Part shown: piece after piece, positions 57,566-64,000 of the stretch | Layout: every line of letters starts with the position of its first letter | How positions within the stretch are numbered: position 1 is the stretch's first letter | From: Gautieria morchelliformis | Lineage: Eukaryota > Basidiomycota > Agaricomycetes > Gomphales > Gomphaceae | Direction: 5' to 3' | DNA length: 64,000 nt | Assembly (NCBI GenBank): GCA_015179125.1 | Contig: WHVA01000010.1 | Span: 372,001 to 436,000 of the forward strand | Notes under the pieces: generated by a model | The model's input: only the letters and a program-made list of their open reading frames with translations | Database searches by the model: none | What the model was told of the DNA's origin: nothing | Position numbers and translations under genes: made by a program

Positions 57566-58914
57566 GCTATGGAACGGTTCTGATGTCTTGCTCTAGTGTC
57601 GAGGTGCGGTCGGAACGGGAGATAAGTACAAGAAATGTGACCAATTCGTGTCACCGTGACACCCTTCAATTTCCTTGTGCCAGCACACCCTGCCATTGAC
57701 TGGTATCCCAACTTGCATGGACAAACTTACTAGGAGAAAAGCAGGTCAGTGGGAACTCGAAAGAGGTCCCAAGAGGCAGCCGAGGACCCCACCCTCTTAA
57801 TTGGTCCTTTGCGACCCTGCAGCTGCATTGAACACACTCTAAGCCTACGGTCTGCCTCTCTAATTTAGCCCAGGCAACTCTTTGTGGGAGTGATATCCTA
57901 GGAAAATATCATCTGGCGACTTAGGTGCTTGAGCGATAACTCGGCTGTCAGCCTCTACTAATTCCCTTTGGCCTGGCATGGCAGATGCTTATATGCTAGT
58001 TATTCAAGACATTTGACTATTGATCTCCTCAACACTGAGCAAGACATCCTCATCTACGTTTAATATGTATCAATTTTTCGGTCTATGTTGGATTATTCCA
58101 AACCGCCTCTGCTCATTGTTTTGTATCATGCACCGAAAGAAGTCTGCTAGTATGATCAGGTGAGTATGATGGTAATTTGGTTTCAAACTGAATGATACTC
58201 GAGGAAGTTCCACGCGAAATCTTTGCTGTTATGGCTTAAGCAGGAGCCGATTCCATACTCCACAAAGGACAGATGGAATATAACTCTCATCGCTATTCAT
58301 GAACGCGTTTTGCCGCCAATTGTGGATGGTATCATACATGCACTGTGACAGCGGGCACCCACCAGATGGACTCAAGGAATGCGGGGGGTCCTAATCATGC
58401 GTGACCTCGTTGCTTTATGCTCAACATGTGGTTCAGATTCAAAGGTCCATGATATTTATAAGACTTCTGGTCTTTGTTGGATGACAGGCCCTTTGATTTT
58501 CATATACCAATTTCCATGAATCTCTCACCAATTCTGTCGGCGGAATTTGTAAAGTCAAGGTTCAGCCTTTTTTTTTTCTTCGTCTAACAGACTGCAAGGA
58601 GCCTCGAGGTCGCAGGGTAGAGCGTTCCTTTCAACTCAACGGAAAACCGACACGCATGACGCGAGCTTCCCCCACATGTCTACAGAAATCAAAGATGCAT
58701 GTGATCGTGCATGTTAATGCAGTGGGTACAGTTGAAGGGCCACTGACACATTCTTGTGCATCATGGGAAAGGCCACGAAACGTCCGGTAATCATCCATTC
58801 ACAGATGAACTTGATAGAATTCAACACCTGAAACAGTCTAACGTATATAAAGACATTCCGTCCTACGTGGACAGAACCGATTCTACCACTATGTCACGAA
58901 CCATGTACCCAATC
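57566..58914. other. Intergenic, no gene recognised
   Basis: This lies between the ISWI start and the 3' end of the first dioxygenase. No open frame shows a domain. The last 180 bp (from about 58730) is the left end of a segment duplicated at 61247. Confidence 0.5.
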
Positions 58915-60443
58915 TCATTTATAGCCGATGAGCATGCGTCTTTTAATGTACTCTCCCGCCTATACCTTCATCAGTATACTCAAAATTTCTCGTCGAGGCT
59001 TGGTCACGTACCGAGATTGCATCATACCGCTTCGGCCTGTCCTCCGACCAGGTTCCAGGGAGACAGTCGACCACTTTGTCGAAGTCCTATTGTACCGTTA
59101 AATCATGTCCATAAGTACCACCTTGTGAATATGTTATATTCAAAGCAGCTCCCACCGTAGTGCAAAACTAACGTTGATTTATGAGGACAATCCCACAGAA
59201 ATAAGACAGGACGACTCACGTAAGGAATTGAATACCGTGATACGGTCATCCCGTCCAGGGTTGTGCTGTTATGCGGCATGTGGACACGATGGACTGCGCT
59301 TTTGATAGTGTCATTTGACCCTAGTTGTATTAGCCTTAGCCAAGTACATTCGAGAATAAACTGTGAAGGGGGGAAGCAATTACGCACATCGCATCAAGAA
59401 GTCGCCCGCATTAACTATGATGGCATCCTCAATATACGGCGCAGGCTGGATGTTGCAACTTGGCATATGACAGGATGGCATGCAGCAATACACCCACAAT
59501 AAAATTCCCTGGTCGCTGAGGGTCTTCAATTTCTAGGCCACCGGCTCTGTCTTGCATCAAGAGAGTAATGCTCCCAAAGTCGGAATGGGCACCGACTCGG
59601 GTGATCTTGTTTTGCTCAAGGTCCTTAATAGACACACTGAGAGGAGTTCAGACAGCTTCGACGCTGAAGTAAATAATGTTAGAAAGTACTCACCTTGGAT
59701 AATGCAGCAGGCGCAATTGATTGTTCGCTCCTGTGTGAGTCGCCAGGAAATAGTCCTCGGGCAAATGAAATCCAAGAGCGAGCGCACGCATGACGAGTAG
59801 CTCAAGCTCGTGGCACAGCTACCGGGTATTAACATATATTCAGTGATATACCGATCGGCCTACCCAGATGAATTCAAGACAAGATTCTTTGAAACCTGAG
59901 AGTATGCCATCAGGCAGCCAAATATTGGGCATGTCATTCGACTCCTCGTCGCCACAATCGAAGCTTTCTTTGGCGTCCGGAGCCTCGGTACGGTGCTCTG
60001 CCAACTCCTCAGCGTCATAGCGATGCTGAGAAATTTTCTCAACACCCATGGCAGAGTACCCTGCATACAATTCAAATATGGTTGTGTACTCTTTGATATA
60101 TTAATTGGGAGGTGCGGACCTCGATGATGCTGACCGCTCGGTGGATGGGGTGCTAAATGCTTGGTTTCCAAGGGAAGGTCGAAAAAGGACTTGGACTTTA
60201 AGGACACGAGTCAGTAGAGATTGAAACATTCACAGTAAATAAATACATGCTCACCAGTTTGAACATGTCGTCAATTTTGTTCTTCGGCAAGGAGTGATTG
60301 GCAAGATACACGAATCCAGTGTCCTTTAAAGACTCTAACATTGCGTCGGCAACCTCCTGCTTATGGGAACCGTCAACGAAGGCTTTAAAGTCGAGTACCG
60401 AGATGTCGCCATCCGCCACAGCTCCTAACTTGATCCCTGGCAT
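58915..60443 (-). CDS. 2-oxoglutarate/Fe(II) dioxygenase, IPNS-like (copy A)
   Basis: About ten exons starting MPGIKLGAVADG at 60443. The N-terminal DIOX_N-like region has LKDTGFVYLANHSLPKNK and FFDLPLETKHL. The double-stranded beta-helix core holds the iron ligands: HxD in GAHSDFGSITLL and the distal His in SAVHRVHMPH. The RxS pair that binds 2-oxoglutarate is in SRYSIPY. A 12-nt microexon (59156-59167, FCTT) links this to DFDKVVDCLPGTWSEDRP, and a short last exon ends EYIKRRMLIGYK. The substrate is unknown; relatives oxidise secondary metabolites or gibberellin-like compounds. All catalytic residues are present. It is a tandem duplicate of 61518-63048. Confidence 0.9.
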
Positions 60444-61246
60444 GATCTGCTAAATGCTTTGAGAACGATGGTGATACAACTTGAAGGCACCTTATTAATA
60501 CATACTGTATCCCCATCGCCCGTACTAAATTACCTAGTCTGGCCGCCTACCCTCATATTTCCGGGCCACGGATGGTTGAGTCTAGATAGGAGAATTTAAT
60601 GTCTTCGGAGTGATGAGAGGCCACCTTATCGCACGTTTGTTACATAAGGTATGCATGACGAATATTGTAACATTCCAGAGACCGGTAAGATTGCCTCTTC
60701 AATTCGTGAAGATGTGGCCGTATGACCTTTCCCGACTCCGGCGAGGGCTGTTAACCTCATCTCATCGCACGCTAGCAACCTCAGTATAATTTACAGATGT
60801 TAGGTAGCTTTGTATAGCTCAGAATAGGTCATATATCTCTATATCTGTGTTTTTACATATACATATGTAAAAAGGCAAGCGCGAAGCCTCACGGTGGTTA
60901 CGAGGCACCTATAATACCTATATACCCAAGGAAAACCACATATCCTCGTCCTACCGTGCATCGATGGGCCTGTCGGCGATCCGTTTGCCCTGCCTGGGCC
61001 GACCCTCGACGCGAAAGTTCCTTCATCCCACGCGTAGCGGCGAGAGGAGTGCTGAGGGGTACCGTCGTAGAGGGCGTAGTTGTAGAACTCGGAGGAGGGG
61101 AAGCGCGCGAGGGGAGGGTGCATGCGGTATTGGAGGTCGCGTGATGGAGGGGATGACTGGGTGGCACAGGGGAAACATCGTGTAGATTAACGTCAGTGGA
61201 TAAACCCCATGATGACCCTTCTGGATACGCACCGTACGTGGGATAC
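60444..61246. other. Spacer between the tandem dioxygenases
   Basis: The first part (to about 60540) is the shared upstream region of the two genes. At 60895-61240 the minus strand has an open, codon-biased stretch (YPTYGAYPEGSSWGLSTD, FPSSEFYNYALYDG) that looks like a fragment of an unrelated gene, without start or recognisable domain. Confidence 0.4.
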
Positions 61247-61259
61247 TTGAAGGGCCACT

Positions 61260-61360
61260 GACACATTCTTGTGCATCCTTTCTGGATGGGAAAGGTGGGA
61301 TTTACCGTGCCACGGCAAATTCCACCTTTCCCATCCAGAAAGGATGCACAAGAATGTGTC
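61260..61360. repeat. 44-bp near-perfect palindrome at the duplication edge
   Basis: Left arm 61260-61303 (GACACATTCTTGTGCATCCT...) and right arm 61317-61360 are inverted copies with one mismatch. They are separated by a 13-base loop that itself contains CCGTG-C-CACGG. The left arm's first 22 bases also occur once at 58743, at the matching edge of the other gene copy. Confidence 0.95.
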
Positions 61361-61517
61361 TCAGTGCTGTGTGTAATAGCTCACGAAACGTCCGGTAATC
61401 ATCCATTCACAGATGAACTTGATAGAAATCAACACCTCAAACAGTCTAACGTACATAGTAAAGACATTCCGTCTTACGTGGACAAAACCGATTCTACCAC
61501 TATGTCACGAACCATTC

Positions 61518-63048
61518 TCATTTATAGTTGGTGAGCAAGCGTCTTTTAATGTACTCTCCCGCCTATACCTTCATCAGTATACTCAAAATTTCCCGTCAAG
61601 GCTTGGTCACGTACCGAGATTGCGTCATACTGCTTCGGCCTGTCCTCCGACCAGGTTCCAGGGAGACAGTCGACCACTTTGTCGAAGTCCTATTGTACCG
61701 TTAAATCATGTCCATAAGTACCACCTTGTGAATATGTTATATTCAAAGCAGCTCCCACCGTAGTGCAAAACTAACGTTGATTTATGAGGACAATCCCACA
61801 GAAATAAGACAGGACGACTCACGTAAGGAATTGAATAACGTGACATGGTCATCCCATCCAGGGTTTCGCTGCTATGCGGAATATGGACACGATGAATTGT
61901 GCTTTTGATAGTGTCATTTGACCCTGGTTGTATCAGCCTTAGCCAAGCAGATTCGAGGATAAATTGTGAGGAGGGCGATGAATTACACACATCGCATCAA
62001 GAAGTCGCCCGCATTAACTATGATGGCATCCTCAATATACGGCGCAGGCTGGGTGTCGCGACTTGGCATATGACAGAATGGCATGCAGCAATACACCCAC
62101 ATTAAAATTCCCTGGTTCCAGAGGGTCTTCAATTTCCAGGCCACCGGCTGCGTCTTGCATCAAGAGAGTAATGCTCCCAAAGTCGGAATGGGCACCGACT
62201 CGGGTGATCTTGTTTTGCTCAAGGTCCTTAATAGACACACTGAGAGGAGTTCAGACAGCTTCGACGCTGAAGTAAATAATGTTAGAAAGTACTCACCTTG
62301 GATAATGCAGCAGGCGCAATTGATTGTTCACTCCTGTGTGAGTCGCCACGAAATAGTCCTCTGGCAAATGAAGTCCAAGAGCGAGCGCACGCATGACGAG
62401 TAGCTCAAGCTCATGGCACAGCTACCGGCGGTATTAACATATATTCTGTGATATACCGATCGACCTACCCAGAAGAATTCAAGGCAAGATTCTTTGAAAC
62501 CTGAGAGTATGCCATCAGGCAGCCAAATATTGGGCATGTCAACCGACTCCTCATCGCCACATTCGAAGCTTTCTTTGGCGTCCGGAGCATTGGCACGGTG
62601 CTCTGCCAACTCCTCGGGGTCATAGAGATGCTGAGAAACTTTCTCGACGCCCATGGCAGAGTACCCTACATACAATTCAGATATCGCTGTATACTCTTTG
62701 ATATATTAATTGGGAGGTGCGGACCTCGATGATGCTGACCGCTCGGTGGATGGGGTGCCAGTTGCTTGGTTTCCAAGGGAAGGTCGAAAAAGGACTTGGA
62801 CTTTAAGGACACGAGTCAGTAGAGATTGAAACATTCACAGTAAATAAATCTATGCTCACCCATTTGAACATGTCGTCGATTTTTTCCTTGGGCAAGGAGT
62901 GATTGGCAAGATACACGAATCCAGTGTCCTTTAAAGACTCTAACATTGCGTCGGCAACCTCCTGCTTCTGGGAACCGTCAATGAAGGCTTTAAAGTCGAG
63001 TACCCAGAGGTCGCTATCCAACACAAGTCCTAACTTGATCCCTGGCAT
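61518..63048 (-). CDS. 2-oxoglutarate/Fe(II) dioxygenase, IPNS-like (copy B)
   Basis: Paralogue of the copy at 58915-60443 with the same exon plan, starting MPGIKLGLVLDSD at 63048. The iron ligands (GAHSDFGSITLL; STIHRVHIPH) and the RxS pair (SRYSIPY) are conserved, as is the 12-nt microexon (61759-61770). Protein changes are spread along the length (for example RTEAPDAKESFDCG becomes RANAPDAKESFECG), while intron sequences are nearly identical. The duplication is therefore fairly recent and both copies look functional. The last exon ends EYIKRRLLTNYK. The duplicated block also includes about 90 bp upstream and the 3' flank to 61381. Confidence 0.9.
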
Positions 63049-63329
63049 GATCTGCTAAATGTTTTGAGAACGATGGTGATGCGACTTGAAGCTGGAAGGC
63101 TCTCTATTTATACATATCCCCATCGATTTATTTGCCGGTACTAAAATTACCTAGTCTGGCCTTCTACGTAATCAATCGGAACTCAATCGGAACTTACGAT
63201 CGGCACCAGTCATCGCATGATCCCTACCGACCGGCTACACCCAACCCTAAACCGTCACGCGTCACACGTCAAGCTCCAAGCATCAAGCGCTTGAAGCACC
63301 AAGCTTCAAGCTCTTCAAGACTGGGTGCC
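63049..63329. other. Intergenic, promoter region of dioxygenase B
   Basis: The first 80 bases match the upstream region of copy A. Short direct words (CAAGCTCCAAGCATCAAGC, CACCAAGCTTCAAG) occur at 63268-63320. No gene is present. Confidence 0.5.
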
Positions 63330-63600
63330 TATCCGTAGACCTAAAATCCTAATAATGTATCCTAAATCTTCTGGAATATCATGCTGGCCGTTAGCCGATG
63401 AGAGAGAAGTGCGTTGAAACTCCGCCGAACGACCCAACGCCGTCCTAAACCCCTCCTCCCCCCCGTCCTAAACTTTTTTCGCAGTCCTAAACATTTCATT
63501 TCATTTAAATTTGACAGTTATTTGACAGCTCATCCCAGAACGGGATACCGTCCCCCTCTAATTCCTCTCGGTCCATCTCAGCCGTTTCATAATCAAGTGA
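63330..63600. repeat. Second copy of the TATCCGTAG inverted-repeat element (partial)
   Basis: Matches 44309-44551 and then, without the nested 1 kb insert, 45565-45600 (CCTCTCGGTCCATCTCAGCC). It gives the empty-site structure for the nested element. The right terminal repeat is not found before the decarboxylase gene, so this copy is truncated. Confidence 0.75.
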
Positions 63601-63603
63601 GCG

Positions 63604-64000
63604 TTAGGTTGGGGTGCTGGTCCACTCCTCCACCGCAGGTCCTGCCTCAGCACACAGCACTTTCCATGCCATATCTATATGTTTTTCTTGTGTACGGGCA
63701 GCCCCCACCGCAAATCGAATGCAGAAAACACCGTTTACTTCTGTTTGTGTAAGGAACAAATCAGTAGAGGAAAGTCGACGGTGAAATATGCGGTTAAGTA
63801 GGTTGAGAGAGGATATATCATTGGTGGCATTGGCCAGACTATCATAAGGAACGAGTCGGAAGACGGTTAGTGTGATGGAGGGCCGCACAACAAGTTCAAA
63901 TTGAGAAGAGGCTTCCAAGAGACTCGAGAATCGATTGGCTAGTTCGACTCCCTGTAGAGAGTGTAAGACGTAGATTTACGCGGAGGCTTTCACGGACCTT
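63604..64000 (-). CDS. Aromatic-L-amino-acid decarboxylase, C-terminal part
   Basis: The last exon (63951-63604) and three bases of the preceding one (63998-64000) are inside the window, separated by a 46-nt intron (GTCCGT...CTACAG). The readable 115 residues include GVELANRFSSLLEASS, FELVVRPSITLTVFRLVP, LNLLNRIFHRRLSS and LTQTEVNGVFCIRFAVGAAR. This is the C-terminal small domain of group II PLP-dependent decarboxylases (DOPA/tryptophan type). The PLP lysine lies in the missing part. The gene runs off the right edge; its substrate (Trp, Tyr or DOPA) cannot be told. Confidence 0.9.

Noticed and set aside
58590-58660. tRNA-like GTAGAGCG word after a T run
   Set aside because: No acceptor stem or TPsiC arm could be paired with it.
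60839-61266. Overlapping minus-strand frames between the dioxygenases as a gene
   Set aside because: The composition looks coding, but there is no start, no recognisable domain and no consistent frame, so it is treated as a fragment.

Overview
This window comes from a filamentous basidiomycete, most probably an Agaricomycete. The protein genes are cut by many 46-65 nt GT-AG introns. The set includes a NACHT-WD40 (NWD) STAND gene, a BTB/POZ gene, a multi-exon basidiomycete integrase-core gene and tyrosine-recombinase retroelements, a combination characteristic of that class. No rRNA, convincing tRNA, CRISPR array or bacterial operon signal was seen. Exon borders are my own reading of splice consensus plus reading-frame continuity, with no transcript data.

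Left part (1-16.4 kb): a minus-strand NLR-like gene (856-5782, C2-NACHT-WD40 with 14 almost identical 43-residue WD repeats) is followed by a DIRS/Ngaro-like tyrosine-recombinase retroelement (about 6.17-11.4 kb). That element has gag, RT-RNase H and recombinase frames and ends in an unusual palindromic cluster of its own repeats. Next is a nearly intact Ty1/copia element (11727-16413, TSD GAGGT) with one in-frame stop and LTRs of unequal length. An old copia fragment lies beside it.

Middle (16.7-34 kb): a host gene with an N-terminal Cys/His cluster (16743-25782, minus) is split by a 7.5 kb Ty3/gypsy chromovirus (17743-25249) with LTRs that look identical and TSD TTAAT. The gypsy element carries a spliced antisense gene for a Zn2Cys6-like, coiled-coil protein between pol and its 3' LTR. 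This is the most unusual object in the window. To its right lie a head-to-head pair (integrase-core gene and BTB gene, start codons 46 bp apart), a secreted Ser/Ala-rich GPI-anchored protein gene, GC-rich and AT-rich minisatellites, and a LINE tail.

Repeat-rich stretch (34-45.9 kb): relics dominate. They include a tyrosine-recombinase fragment altered largely by transitions, a truncated NWD paralogue interrupted by a solo LTR, a 2.6 kb element with CACTG-type terminal inverted repeats, and two nested inverted-repeat elements.

Right part (46-64 kb): this is a conserved housekeeping block. It holds EXO84 (exocyst) divergently paired with DUS2 (tRNA dihydrouridine synthase), a hypothetical gene, an ISWI-type chromatin remodeller, two tandem 2-oxoglutarate/Fe(II) dioxygenases sharing a 12-nt microexon, and the C-terminal end of an aromatic-L-amino-acid decarboxylase running off the right edge. 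The contrast between the transposon-rich left two thirds and the gene-dense right third is sharp at about 45.98 kb.
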